Notes: generated by a model not told the origin, from the sequence alone. Counted from the first letter of the stretch, positions 1-42,274 are shown. The stretch: 64,000 nucleotides of DNA from Cristatella mucedo (GCA_009760855.2 WPIO01000079.1:1194501-1258500), one strand, 5' to 3'. A program made the numbers and translations.

Positions 1-326
1 CGCATGTCATCATCCTACCGTTTACACGTTGATCGATTATTGCTGTCGTGAACAAGGCTTGACAGATCAGACCATAAGGAGTACACATTGCGGAGTTCGC
101 AGTCAGGCAGCCAGCAAGTCTAAATGCGTTCAACTATCCAAGCGCCTTGCTGCAATTCTTCCTGCATACATAGAAGTGTGGAAGAAGTATGGATCATTTG
201 TAGGTAGTGTCTGTTTTTACTGACATTTAAATTAAATGATGTTATTAATACTTGATATGAAATTTCAATGCGCAGCGTTAGTAGCTAGTTATTTCAAAAA
301 ATTTTTATTACATTGCGCTTTTCATG

Positions 327-1075
327 GGGCTTGTTTAGATAAAGATACCACATCTAAGTTGGTCCATGCATTCGTGACATCCCGTCTCGACTTCTGCAAC
401 TCACTGCATACTGGCCTACCAGCATGTGCGATCAGGCGTTTGCAGCTGGTGCAAAACTCGGCAGCTAGACTTGTCTGCCGTGAGCGTCGCAGTTGCCACA
501 TTACTCCACTTCTCGCCGACCTGCACTGGCTACCAGTCAAGCAACGGATTGACTTCAAGGTTTTGTCGCTCACTTTTAGGTACCTTCATTCTATGGCTCC
601 AGCCTATCTGTCAGATATACTACCCCATCAGGCCAAGCATCGTACCACCCGCTTTTCGGAATCCAACAGTCTAGAAATACCTCGTACAAACCTCAAATTC
701 TTTGGAGACCGTGCATTTAGTTCATATGCTTCCAAAGCCTGGAACTCCCTCCCGACCTGCGTCAGAACATCCCCTGACCTGACCACATTTAAAAGGAACC
801 TAAAAACACACCTATTTAAGACAGCATTTAGTGGGTCCCTGTGATTCGTCCTTGATGTGCTTATGCGTGGTGACACTGTGCATGCTGCCACTAACCACAT
901 TTGCATGCTGACCCTGTGCATGTCACCCCTAACCATATTATTCATTTCGTTTGTTTTTCAAGCATGATTTTACTTACCATTCAATTGCATTTCACTTTCC
1001 AGCAAATGTAAAGCGCCTAGAGAGAGATTAAGTTCTCTGAGGGCGCTTTATCAAGTGAATTATTATTACTGTTCT
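327..1075 (+). mobile_element. LINE-A copy, 3' third
   Basis: The frame encodes DKDTTSKLVHAFVTSRLDFC ... THLFKTAFSGSL and ends at the TGA at 842. The LINE-A 3' UTR follows (CTGACCCTGTGCATGTCACC, GTAAAGCGCCTAGAGAGAGA) and a TTATTATTA tail. It is 5'-truncated. Nothing upstream (1-235) is recognised. Confidence 0.88.
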
Positions 1076-1084
1076 TATTATTCA

Positions 1085-1470
1085 TGGCGTTTTTTTCGAT
1101 CGCGAATTTTTCGGCGCGGTTATGTCGGCGCGGATATGACGTCGCGAATTTATCGGCTTGATTAAAGTGAATGTGTTTATTAGGAATGCTCTCCTATAAG
1201 GAGCAGAACCTTTGTTTTTGTCTTTAAAGTTACAAAAAGAACCAAATAATCTCAGTTTTGGGGAATTTATATACCAGGAGAACGTCAGAAATAGTAAAAT
1301 TTTTGTTTTAAATTAAATAAAAATTGAAACGGCATTCGATAGCTTTAATACAATTTTATTTTATTATCTTTCTGAAATCTGTCACTTACATCGCTCATTC
1401 GTCGTCGTGGCATTGTCGGTGCAATTTTTTCAGCATGGTTATGTCGATCGCGATTTTGACCGATCGCAGA
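1085..1470. repeat. degenerate direct repeat with GCG-rich ends
   Basis: GCGAATTTTTCGGCGCGGTT plus ATGTCGGCGCGGATATGACG at about 1098-1140 is echoed by GCAATTTTTTCAGCATGGTT plus ATGTCGATCGCGATTTTGAC at about 1419-1460. These could be the ends of an unrecognised element. Confidence 0.5.
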
Positions 1471-1564
1471 CCTTTTATCTTTGTCAGGAGACGCTGACAG
1501 ACTGACTCATCGCAGCAGAAGATGAACGACTATTGACATCGACCGTTTCAATTACCACTAACTA

Positions 1565-1705
1565 ATTCTGACAGTACGCCCGAGCCATGCGTGTCTTGCT
1601 CATGAAGAACACGTGGCTCGAGCCCCGCGGCATGTGCGAAGCACCCGAATGGAGATTAAGTTCTCTCAAGACGCCATACAAATGGAATGGATTGTTTTTG
1701 GAAGT
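1565..1705 (+). repeat. SINE-B copy, decayed
   Basis: GTGGCTCGAGCCCCGCGGCA head remnant, then ACCCGAATGGAGATTAAGTT and CTCTCAAGACGCCATACAAA tail. Confidence 0.6.
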
Positions 1706-2454
1706 GGCCGAGGACTTGTGCTGCTCCTCTAGGATCGCACGCTCGACCATATGACGTGTCCTCTAAGCCTATTATGAACTAACGAAGGAATTCACCTGTG
1801 GAGGAATATTACTTGTCAACGATCCAAAAGTAATTACTCTAAAGCACCGTCGTCATCGAACTGACCCAAGAAAGTCGATAATCGCTATCATTTCCCACCA
1901 AGACAAGAGAGGCACGAAACAACCAAAGCAAATTCTTTTAATCCCATCATGCATCGCAGTTTCAACACTAAGAAGGACCAGCGAGAAACATCTCAAGCGA
2001 CATCATGAGGAGTTCGCTGGGAGCCCATAGCTCGGCTCAAAACTCGTGCAAACTTCTCGCATATCTCATAGCTTCTACGCCCAAGACGAGCACAGCGGCA
2101 TGCTTATTCATTTGTTATAATTTTCTTATAACCGAGGACAAAAATCGCTATTTTGACCCTAAAGCTGCCAAAGTGCATTTCAGCAAAGTATCCTATAGTA
2201 CAAACAAAATCTACAAAACCACTTAAAACGGCTAAAATCAAGGCTTCATCAAGCAATAGATCCCGTTACCACGATGTCAACAAATATATAAGAGATACTC
2301 AAAACCGGGCTAAAATCATGACTCAATCAACCGAGCGTGGACAAAGCAAGGATGCCGTAACCATAATAAAGACAGCTGGTGTGCGAACCGGTGGAACTGT
2401 GTTTGGGATTCAGGCGATCAAGTTATTCTTGTTGTTCATTGAGCCTGCTACCAC

Positions 2455-2555
2455 AGACCATTCGATTGTGTTTCCTTTGCAGCAAATGTAAAGTGCCTAG
2501 AAAGAGATTGAGTTCTCTCTGTGAGGGCGCTCGCTTTATCAAATGAACTGTTGTG
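2455..2555 (+). mobile_element. LINE-A 3' end fragment
   Basis: Only the tail block remains (CCTTTGCAGCAAATGTAAAG ... GAGATTGAGTTCTCT ... GCGCTCGCTTTATCAAATG). Confidence 0.75.
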
Positions 2556-2859
2556 GAAAAATGCCGGTGTAACCGCAAGGCTCAAATCTCAACCGAGAAA
2601 GTAAAGAAATCCACGTACACAGCAATCAATCGAATGGGCCAATCACACACGAATCCCACCGACAAATGAACAGCCGTGAAGCTTTTCAACCAGCGCCGTG
2701 GTAATCGCTTTTTCAACGCCAAATCTGACCGTTGGAAAGCAAGCACTGAATCCATTATGTGCAAAATGCTATTGTGACCACATCAATCACGGATTAAGTA
2801 TCCCATACCATCGTCTCGGCTAGGCACGATGCCAGGCCAGAAAGCAACACCTCAGAAGC

Positions 2860-3195
2860 TTTAGCTCTGCAGGTCCCCCAGACTGTGGAGCTAAAGCTTC
2901 CACCAACTCTTACGCAATGACGTAGCTACTCTCCTGCTGCCGACTATGGCTCATCCTTTTCAGCGGTACTGAGCTGCTACTTCCGTGCTACTCACTACCT
3001 GAACTGCTCTCCTGACTCTGACTCTGCTACGTTTCCCACTTTCTTTTTGTTGCGTGAGACGAAGTCTGTTAGCTACCGAATGCGTACCGAAAGCCGCTTT
3101 GGCTGTGAGTGCGCTATACAAAACTCTCCTGCGTAACACCCACATAGTCTTTATGGCTTTGTGGAGTTACAGACGGAGATACATTACATTGAAGC
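2860..3195 (+). mobile_element. LINE-B 3' end copy
   Basis: Coding end (LWSLKLPPTLTQ-type decay), then the family 3' UTR: TTTTTGTTGCGTGAGACGAA, GCGCTATACAAAACTCTCCT, CACATAGTCTTTATGGCTTT, ending GATACATTACATT. Confidence 0.85.
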
Positions 3196-4899
3196 TTGCT
3201 GGAAGAGATCGCCATAATGCCTCATACCTACTATTGTGTTCTTAAAGCGAAATATCGCTAAGAAATACATATTTCAAGCTCCGGAGAGCGTGTGTCTTCT
3301 GAGTCGTTGGGTGGCCGGTCTGGTGTACCATATCTGCGATACTACAGTGCCGATTAATAGCAGTAGGCAGGCCAAAAGGGGGCGGGCTGAATAGCCACGA
3401 CGAGGACGAGATCAGCCCGTTCGGGCCAAGTCCAGAGGCTTCGTCAGCCACCGCACGTTGCTGTGCGGTAGCGGGTACCGCAACACCTATCAAAGGCAAA
3501 TCTGAAATCACGCTGCTCCACCATGTTTTTTCTATTTCTTTTTTCTTACATCGTAGCTCGAAAACCACGAAGACATTCACGGCGAGATGAACGCGAGCGC
3601 ACGCCAGTGGGCCAACCACCACAAGAAAAACTCGGCAGCTTTCATTAATCAACGCGGCGTGTTGCTATCTTACAACACCTACTTGTCGCGCCCGGGTACT
3701 TCCAGGGCAATCATTGCTCATGTGAACCTTAATAATCCAACCTAAAACTACCTTACTAATTCCAGCTAATTACTGGTGTAGCAAGGGGGTAAAACATTAA
3801 TAATATTTTAATGCCGCTGACTACACACGGCCGCTGAAAATGAAATTAATTTGAGCTCGGTAAATTCCATTCAGACGGATGACGTTTCCTTCTACTCGCA
3901 TCCAGTACTGTCTACCAAGTCGTCTCGCGGGTCAGACGTAGAAGAAATGGCTTCGCTGTTTTCTAATGCAGACAAAAACCTTCCGAGCTGGCGTTTTCTG
4001 GATTTTCTGCAATTTTTAAATTGACAGTATCTGTTTTTATTTCTTTTCTATACAACAATAAACTCCAGTTGTCTAGCTAAGTATCAGCAACAAGCTTGAC
4101 CTCTCAAGGCTACCACAGATGTGAACCGGTTGCAGTATGGCTTCGAAGAGTTGAATTATCGAGTCAGCCCGCCAGGCGTGACTCTTTGCCAGACGAACTC
4201 TATCAGCCTGGCTATGTAAGCTGGAAAATTTTATCCGAGAGTCACGAGAAAGTATGAGCAGCTACTTTTTGAACTCAGCTTGCATATTTTCTGCTGACGC
4301 ACTTCGCGATATTCAACGCCATGCGTACTTGTGTCGGCTGCCGCCTCCTTGGTCAATGTGGTAGACGAGTGTGTGTTCCATTTAGCGAGCTCTTATCGGC
4401 ATGTCGCGATATGGTGTTGCGAATCGTGCTTTTGCGTGTCGCAAGATGCCTCTCTGTCGCACTTGGACAGTCGGCGCGGAGCTCTCAACTGACATAGCTC
4501 TTGCTGGCTTCTTCTCGACCCGGCAGTCTCGCCGCCGCCGCGTAGAGCAGCAGTCTGCTGCTATTCCGTACAGAATCCGCAGGCTTCTGTAACAGTAGAG
4601 ATGCGCTCGCGAGCGAGTGCAGACGCTCATTCGTGGATTTTCCAGTCAGCCGATGCGTCGGACCGTTTTTCCATCATTGATTCGGTTCGCGCGCTGCTTG
4701 ATGTTCGTCCCCACATGTAGCTAGCACGCTGCAGCCCTCTACCTCGCGCACAAAGATCTCGATGTCGCCGTCGCACGCAGCTTTTCGAAGGATTTCGGTG
4801 AAGGAGCTCAGCGCACTTCGTCGGAGTCCTAGCTCTCCTCAAGCCTCGCACGCCTTCTGGAATCTTTTTAGGTCTGAGTGATATCCCGTAGCCACGAAG
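3196..4899. other. stretch without recognised gene; EMSY upstream region
   Basis: No repeat family member and no convincing exon. A 136-codon frame on the - strand (3242-3652) has no recognisable motif. The 500 bp before the EMSY start codon should hold its promoter and 5' UTR, but I see no defined core element. Confidence 0.6.
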
Positions 4900-35482
<30,583 letters not shown>

Positions 35483-35559
35483 CATGGAGTCTGAACGTCA
35501 TGAGGATGTTATAAATAGTGTGCTCCAGCCCCGATGCGAGTGGCATTGTCTTAATTAAT

Positions 35560-36640
35560 AATCGCCCTCTCAATTAGGTGAGCTGCAGAGCTTGTGGCTG
35601 TGACTGAGCACATGACGGTCCACGACCGACGATATCAATCACGCCTTCTGGCGACCGTGACTATGGCTGGATACCAGAGTTAAGGAGGACCAGACCACAG
35701 CCAGCAGGAACGCTTTGGGACCGTGTGATGAGCGTAGATGGACGCTTTAAGCGTTGACGACTATGGCCGTGTTTCTGAGTCTTGGTTAGGAGCTTGTGCA
35801 TAACGACCCTGGTCGTTGATTCGAGTGCCGCAGTGGGTAAACCGTAATCGCCATGACCAGGTGGAATCTGGGCAGAAAAAATACCAAATCTATGCTTTTA
35901 GGCCAGGATTTGCCTGCTTTTGTTGAGTGTCGGTAGCAGCAGCCATAATGAGTTCAAGTTCAACATTAGCTATTTACTAGTGTGGATGGGGATAGCGACT
36001 AGCCGCCTAAAAAGCAATTTTTCAAAATTCTGACTCGAGGTCAGCGAAAGAAGCAAAATGTGGCTCTCGATGCCGAGAATCTGCAAAGATCACTCGGCTT
36101 TTCTGCAAGCGAGAATCCTGTCTGGCCCTTTCTGTATTGGCCTTGGTGGCCAGCAGGTTGATTGCAGCTGAAGCTCGTCTAATTGGTATATATAGGTGAG
36201 GCTGTTGAATCAGCCTTGACCCAATTACTTTTTGCCTGAGTTGTGTGATCTGTCATTGCTGCCCGAGGTCGTGACCCCAACCGGGTAGTGGCCTGAGTAT
36301 GGTGAGCTACTAGGTCAAAGGTGCAATCAGGATCTTCTAGGCCTGGGATCTTTATGGGCACCGACTGTCTGTCAGCAGGTTGTGGTCGACTTTTGGCAGC
36401 AGCTCTAGAAGCTGAAGAGCAGCAGTCTGATAGCCACACCCACACTTGAGAACGAATCTAGCTGCCATCAGCACCAGTTGTTAGTCCTATTGGGTCGTGG
36501 GGAACTGAAAGAGGGATTGATATGTGCATGCAGTCTGATCTGCAGGCCTGGCGCTGGCTGTCGACATTTCACTGCTACTCATTGCTTTGTTTACTTCTGG
36601 AGGGACAATCAACAGTTAGGGCCGAATTTGGCTGATCGCA
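35560..36640. other. intergenic stretch between EMSY and the bromodomain gene
   Basis: Apart from a SINE-A head near 35.8 kb and vague SINE-like pieces at 36.15-36.3 kb, nothing is recognised. Upstream exons of the bromodomain gene may lie here or at 36.7-38.4 kb, but I cannot support any. Confidence 0.5.
35795..35870 (+). repeat. SINE-A head fragment
   Basis: TCGTTGATTCGAGTGCCGCA marks the B-box; the body is lost after GTGGGTAAACCGTAATCGCC. Confidence 0.5.
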
Positions 36641-36644
36641 CGTA

Positions 36645-36740
36645 AAAATTATTATTATTACTATACCTTTTTTTAGCACCGTCAGAGAACTGGATCTCTT
36701 TCTATGCACTTTACACTTGCTGTATAGAAAGCATTACCGA
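36645..36740 (-). mobile_element. LINE-A tail fragment
   Basis: ATTATTATTACTATA, then a decayed AGCACCGTCAGAGAACTGGA ... TTTACACTTGCTG block on the reverse strand. Confidence 0.55.
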
Positions 36741-37539
36741 ATGATTGGGGGTAACACCCGCAATCAGCAGGCATAGTATAAGTAGGTACATGCACACGAA
36801 GAACTTCAGAATAAGCTACTTGACAGCTGAGGAAACATCACCGTTGTCAGCCTTTTTCAAGACGATTCATCCAGAAAAAAGTGCCAGTGCAGACAAAATA
36901 CTGATAATAGTAATAGTAGTAATGACACTAAGAGAGATAACTAAATCTTTGTCTGGTCACCTCATACCGAATGGAAAGGAACTATACCAACTGTTTAGTA
37001 ATAATTGCAGTGTGCATAAGGACATGAAGGACAATTTATGTTGGACCAAGCAAAATGCATGCTGATAGGAACAGGTGACCTTCTATGCTTTACTAGCTTT
37101 ACTTTAGTATCTGGTCAAGGGATGTTATCTTGTCAGTCGATGACAAGTTCTATGCTTTAGTTGCTATTTGATGCACACTGTTGGAAAGATTTGAGGTTCG
37201 TAGATGCTCGGCTAAGCTGCTGCTGTCAGAGAAGCGATCTTGTGAGGATGAGCGCAGATGAGAAAGTATTTCGGAGAAAGTAGTTATGCATGTCTCAAAC
37301 ACACGGAAGTGACATGCTGTATAAGTTGCGAGTCCGAGGTGCCGTGTCTGGATGTTGGTAGACCTTGCTTCGTATGCCGACGTCAAGCAACAACCCTGCT
37401 CTTGCTAATTCTGCAAAGCCACAAGGAGTGGCCAGGTGGAGTTGTTATGCTGGAGACCGGCACCATCTCTTAATCTCGATATCAATTCTGGACACTCTAA
37501 TTCCGTGCAAGTAGCTAGAGCCTGGGGTCGGGGGGGGAT

Positions 37540-37715
37540 CTAGCCGTAATGGCTCACTAGGTAAGGCGGTTGCTTTTCACGACCTTGGCCCCGAGGTCGT
37601 GGGTTCGAATCCTGTGGTGGGGGCGATCCTTTATCGCCACTGCAAGTGGTAGTGATAGCCGCAAAGGCTCTTCTGTCGCTATACAAAAAGAGGCTGTTAA
37701 ATCAGCTAGTATTTT
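37540..37715 (+). repeat. SINE-A copy
   Basis: AGCCGTAATGGCTCACTAGG, B-box GGGTTCGAATCC, and the full body to GTTAAATCAGCTAGTATTT. One of the best preserved copies. Confidence 0.86.
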
Positions 37716-37799
37716 TTTTATACCAATAGCATAATGCCTTCAGTCGCCCCTCGAGTTGCCCAATAATAGACTAGTATTATACCAATACCACTAGTATAA

Positions 37800-38240
37800 T
37801 AATATCACATTTGATAAAGCGCCCTCAGAGAACTCAATCTCTTTCCAGGCGCTTTACAGTTGCTGCAAAGGATGCACGATCGAATAGTTAGTGTTAGCAT
37901 GCTCGATAAACAACAAGAATTATATGGTTAGGGGGTGACATGCAAGGTTCAGCATGCAAGTGTGGTTAGTTGCAGTATGCAACAATGTCAGCACACGTAA
38001 GCACATAAAGGACAAATCACGTGGATCCACTAAATGCTGTCATAAATAGATGCGTTTGTAGTCCTTTTTTAAACTTGGACAGGTCAGGAGATGTCGTGAC
38101 ACAGATCGGCAGTGAGTTCCAGGCTTTGGGAGCATACGAACTAAAGGCACGGTTTCCAAAAGATTTCAGGTTTGTACGAGGTATAGGTAAACAGTTAGAT
38201 TCTGAAAAGCGCGTTTTACGATACGATGCTTAGCCTGGTG
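37800..38240 (-). mobile_element. LINE-A 3' end copy
   Basis: The reverse-strand tail (TTGATAAAGCGCCCTCAGAG) and 3' UTR lead into the C-terminal coding part (FGNRAFSSYAPKAWNSLPI-like) with decay. Confidence 0.8.
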
Positions 38241-38299
38241 GGGCTTGGTGCCTTCATCCATAGCTAAACCGTGGCGACAGTGTCAGCGTCCTCTTGCCC

Positions 38300-38395
38300 T
38301 CGGGTCCTTTTGGCTGTAGAAAAATCTCCTGCGTAACATTCTCTTAATCCTCGTGGCTTTGTCGAGTTGCAAACGGAAAGACAATACATTGCATC
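38300..38395 (+). mobile_element. LINE-B 3' UTR fragment
   Basis: TCCTGCGTAACATTC, TCGTGGCTTTGTCGAGTTGC and ending ACAATACATTGCAT, about 70 bp before the candidate bromodomain exon. Confidence 0.65.
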
Positions 38396-38465
38396 ATTTG
38401 GACCATGCGCTCCGGCCTATGGATGTGTTGTGAAGTGCACGGTTTTTCTTTTTATTCGTCGGTAG

Positions 38466-38548
38466 CGTGATGCACAAAGTGATGAAGTTCCGTGGCGCAA
38501 ACCGAGGCAAGGGCGAGCACAATGCATCGGCATGGTTTCTCAGGCCAG
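38466..38548 (+). CDS. bromodomain gene, exon with first helix (alpha-Z)
   Basis: The acceptor ttattcgtcggtag and donor CCAG|GTGGGT bound an 83-bp exon, phase 2 in and phase 1 out. Frame 3 reads VMHKVMKFRGANRG and then HNASAWFLRPG. Spliced in phase 1 to the exon at 45511 it gives AWFLRPVSDDEAPGYSAVV. That reproduces the bromodomain pattern WPFL.PV...PGY at the end of helix Z and start of the ZA loop, seen in BAZ2 and TRIM24/33 proteins. The intron between would be 7 kb. The match at the junction is the main support; another frame is also open. Confidence 0.62.
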
Positions 38549-38992
38549 GTGGGTGTTCATTTCCGGTGCTGCTGCCCGGCGCTGCTGCTCCTGCTCTGGC
38601 TCATCCTGCTGCTGCTACTGCTGCTACTGCTGCCATTTCTCTGCTAGACAGACGTTTTGGCCCCGTGGATATTCGGCCTACCACGTACCAGGTTTGCTAG
38701 CCAGAGGCTGTGCAGCCTGGTGTACTGGCCGCTGTACTCTGCACTGGCCCCTGTATATCTGAGGGAGCTAAACAAATGTATTATTACCAGTATTATTATT
38801 ACCATCGGGCTTGGCCTGATCACGAAGCTATGGTCAGCCATTAAGTGGGGAGAGGCTCTGGAATGTTTTTGTCCACACAAATAACTGCAAGTAATGATAC
38901 TAGACCTCATGGCCGAATGACCAAGACTGGTGTAAATACCACCTTGAGGAAAGGCTGACAAATGGTAATATCAGCCTCAAATACCACTAGAC

Positions 38993-39178
38993 CAGCAGTT
39001 CTCAACCTGTGGGCCGCGACCCCTTTGGCGGTCGAACGACCCTTTCACAGGGGCCGCCTAAGACCATCGGAAAGCACGCATTTCCACATTTTCCATACAA
39101 TAATTTTATGGTTGGGGTCGCCGCAACATGAGGAACTGTATTAAAGGGTCGCGACATTAGGAAGGTTGAGAACCACTG
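38993..39178 (+). mobile_element. SPIN-like non-autonomous hAT element (MITE)
   Basis: This 186-bp element starts CAGCAGTTCTCAACCTGTGG and ends GGTTGAGAACCACTG. These are the terminal inverted repeats of the SPACE INVADERS (SPIN) hAT family. The interior is also SPIN-like: GTCGAACGACCCTTTCACAG, CGCCTAAGACCATCGGAAA, AATTTTATGGTTGGGGTCGC, CATGAGGAACTGTATTAAAG. The 8-bp flanks, CACTAGAC and CTGTACAG, both have the central TA of Buster-group hAT target sites but are not identical. There is no transposase, so it was mobilised in trans. Confidence 0.88.
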
Positions 39179-39244
39179 CTGTACAGCATCGTGTACTGCC
39201 CCTGTACTCAGGGCACCATGATGCGTTTGCACATCATTCCAGAG

Positions 39245-39690
39245 CACCGTGCTGACGGATGGTTTAACTGATTTATTGAGATATGAGAATGTATAATGGT
39301 ACATTAGCCGGAGGAGCCCTGCTCTGCCGGGGCCTCGGGGGCTATCTGCACCTCTCCGGTTCAGGATCAGGGTTCCAGTCTGGAAATGGCAGTCGAGACG
39401 CACACAGCCACCGAAATGCCACTCGTTCCTTGCGCGCAATGCCGAGGTCGGCCAGGCCAGCTTCATTATCGTGCCACCAGTCACCCAGAGCGCCGACCAA
39501 GAGTGGGCCTTGCCACTGCCGTCCGGTAGCCAGCGGTCCAGAGAGATCGGGCTATATGGTTCGCCCTACTTATCAACTTTTTTCCGGACCACGACCAGGG
39601 CATCATTGCTGCCGTCAAACGGCAACGTAACGTCGACCATGGCCACGTCGGTGCGCTCAAGCCCGTGTGTTCCAATAATGTATACTGCCT
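39245..39690 (-). mobile_element. R2-like LINE relic (restriction-like endonuclease domain)
   Basis: The - strand reads IGTHGLERTDVAMVDVTLPF then DGSNDALVVVRKKVDK, a stop, and PYSPISLDRWLPDGSG. After a frameshift it reads GALGDWWHDNEAGLADLGIA and RKERVAFRWLCVS. VVDVTVxFE...AxxxKVxKYxPL...LGSWxxxNDxxLxxLGI...R is the C-terminal restriction-like endonuclease region of R2/NeSL-type site-specific LINEs. It is a dead fragment: one stop, one frameshift, no reverse transcriptase. Confidence 0.68.
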
Positions 39691-39860
39691 CGTGTAGGTA
39701 GCTCTTTAATTCAGCTATGCTTACATTAGACTGGTAGCAGCCACTGCCTGGCTGTCAGGGCATCAGCAGCCATCAGTCGCTCAGTCATATGCATATGCCT
39801 ATCTGTTTTTGCATGCTTAGCGAACAGCCACTCTGAGCTGCGGTGGCATGTGATTGATTA

Positions 39861-40571
39861 TCAACTCGGGTGACATTGAATGTTACAAAGGGTTATTACT
39901 ATTTCCATGACTTGGCACCACTCGTCGATTTGGTGAGCAAGGTTCGTCGGCATTCGGGCGGCCAAAATACACTCGATAGAAAAAGATAGAGCCGAAAATG
40001 CCGCCTCTTTCGTCTCCCGCAGGACCAGACCCTCTTCTGCAGCTGCCGAAGCTGTTTCTGGCGACACCAATGTGTGTGCTTGCTGCCGTTTCAGCCAGCA
40101 TTGATGCTGCCGGCGATAGCGTCTGTCCACTTCTGTAAGCCGGCTCTTACTTTCTTGGAACCCGTTCCGTGGCATTGGGACGCGTTGAAGCAGCTGCTCT
40201 GTGTCACCACCAGTGGCCGTATTAAGGGCAGTCACTGTGAGCGAAACTTGCGAAAAAGGGTTTCGCATGCAGAGTCTGCCGGCATTGGCTTCGTGTTCCT
40301 TTAAACAGATTAGCGAAGCAGGCGTTCCTCGGCCTGATAGGGTCCCGCCGGCCTCCGTGGTATTCACGTATAGCTCATCTCCCAGCAAAGGAGATAAGGC
40401 AAAGCCGAGTGGGCGTGCCAACCATACAGCAGCTCTACGACCACTTCTCCTAACCTTTGAGCTCACCTTCGGTTGCAATGAGCTGTGCTGGCTAAGCGGT
40501 TGGCTCCAAGCCAATGACACGTCTAGCTGCTTCGAGCTCATTCGGTCATCAGTAATTAAGCCCTTGGCCAC
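39861..40571 (-). CDS. hypothetical ORF, 236 codons, unrecognised
   Basis: A single uninterrupted frame on the - strand begins MAKGLITDDRMSSKQLDVSL. It shows no low-complexity run and no motif I recognise. It lies between an R2-like retrotransposon relic and a LINE-A/LINE-B junction, so it could be a chance frame, a transposon remnant or an exon. No splice sites or initiation context decide it. Confidence 0.22.
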   Translation of the reverse strand: MAKGLITDDRMSSKQLDVSLAWSQPLSQHSSLQPKVSSKVRRSGRRAAVWLARPLGFALSPLLGDELYVNTTEAGGTLSGRGTPASLICLKEHEANAGRLCMRNPFSQVSLTVTALNTATGGDTEQLLQRVPMPRNGFQESKSRLTEVDRRYRRQHQCWLKRQQAHTLVSPETASAAAEEGLVLRETKEAAFSALSFSIECILAARMPTNLAHQIDEWCQVMEIVITLCNIQCHPS

Positions 40572-40639
40572 TCTTGGTATTCAGGGCACTAGTAATGCAG
40601 CATGAAGCTACGGCCACTACTTGCAGTAGCTGCTTGCGG

Positions 40640-40990
40640 CAATGATAATAATAATAATAAGTGTGTATATGGTGTCCAAAGAGAAGTGGATACCTTTCTA
40701 TGCGGTTAACATATTCTGGAAAGGAAGCATGCCAATCGGTTAGTGATTGCATGCACAGTGTCAGCATGCAAACTGCACAAAAGTCAGTTCGCACGTGGAC
40801 GGAGCATAGGCTGGACGGAGCATAGGCTGTACGGAGTAAGGGGCCGGTTGTTTAGCTTATCTTTAAATATCGTCAAGCCAGCGAGTATTGCGATGTCAGC
40901 TGGGAGCTTGCTCCAGGCTTCGGGTGCACGTGAACTGACACTACCTTCTCCAAAGGCTTTGAGGTTCCTCTCAGAGACGCAGCCGAACGG
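40640..40990 (-). mobile_element. degenerate LINE-A-related 3' region
   Basis: (AAT)n at 40640, then on the - strand a decayed C-terminal domain (NLKAFGEGSVSSRAPEAWSK, LPADIAILAGLTIFKDKLN). It joins a + strand LINE-B tail at about 41045. Confidence 0.65.
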
Positions 40991-41044
40991 ACGGCCAGAG
41001 ACGGCCGGCCAGAGACGGGGATCGGGCAGGTGCCCGGATGGGAA

Positions 41045-41340
41045 TCTTGATTCGCTTCCACAATTCTTACGCAACGACATCTACTCTCCAACTGCCGACT
41101 ATGGCACATCTTTTTCAGCGGTCCTGAACTGCTACTTCTATGCTACTCACTACCTCAACTGCTCTCCTAACTCTGCTATGCTTCCCACTTTCTCTTTGTT
41201 GCGTGAGACGAAGTCTGTTGGCTACCGAATGCGTACCGAAAGCCGCTTAGGCTGTGAGTGCGCTATGCAAAACTCTCCTGCGTAACACCCACATGGTCTT
41301 TATGACTTTGTGGAGTTACTGACGGAGATACATACACATT
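41045..41340 (+). mobile_element. LINE-B 3' end copy
   Basis: SLPQFLRNDIYSPTADYGTS ... ESRLGCECAMQNSPA and TAA, then CACCCACATGGTCTTTATGA, ending GGAGATACATACACATT. Confidence 0.85.
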
Positions 41341-41737
41341 AGCAAGTATTTCCGGAAGGTGAGGTGTTAGCAAGTATTTCCGGTAGGGAGTCCAAAGCAA
41401 GCGAATGAAGGGACCCGAATGGTCAGTCGGTGCACGAAAGACGTGATGCTTTGATTGTGCATGGCTCTGCCGGTGTTCAAGCCTACAGTGCTACCGGGCT
41501 GCCTTCGGCTCTTGATTTTGGCAATGAAAAGAATACCGGAGCTTGAATGAAGCTACTTGAAAGCAAACCTGTCAGCGTGGATGGCTAGTTTGATGGATTG
41601 GTGAACGCCGGACAGGCACTCGGGAGCTGATATAAGAGGCTGTAACTTATATATAACCTACAACTGATTAAAAACCAGACGTCAAGACGGACATGACGAC
41701 ACCGATAGGGCTGGCTTTAATCTCTGTGTGTGTGTGT

Positions 41738-42200
<463 letters not shown>

Positions 42201-42274
42201 CGTGCGCGGCATGCCTCTGTGGAAACGAAATGTTAAATAATGGTACAGCAGTAGAACTTGTAAGTAAAACGTTT

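Noticed and set aside
3242-3652. A 136-codon protein on the - strand upstream of EMSY
   Set aside because: No motif, no family resemblance and no supporting splice or promoter signal; likely a chance frame.
37258-37473. A PHD finger upstream of the bromodomain (Cys-rich frame CCISCESEVPC...CFVCRRQ)
   Set aside because: Cys/His spacing does not fit C4HC3, there is no acceptor or donor pair, and the other strand is equally open.
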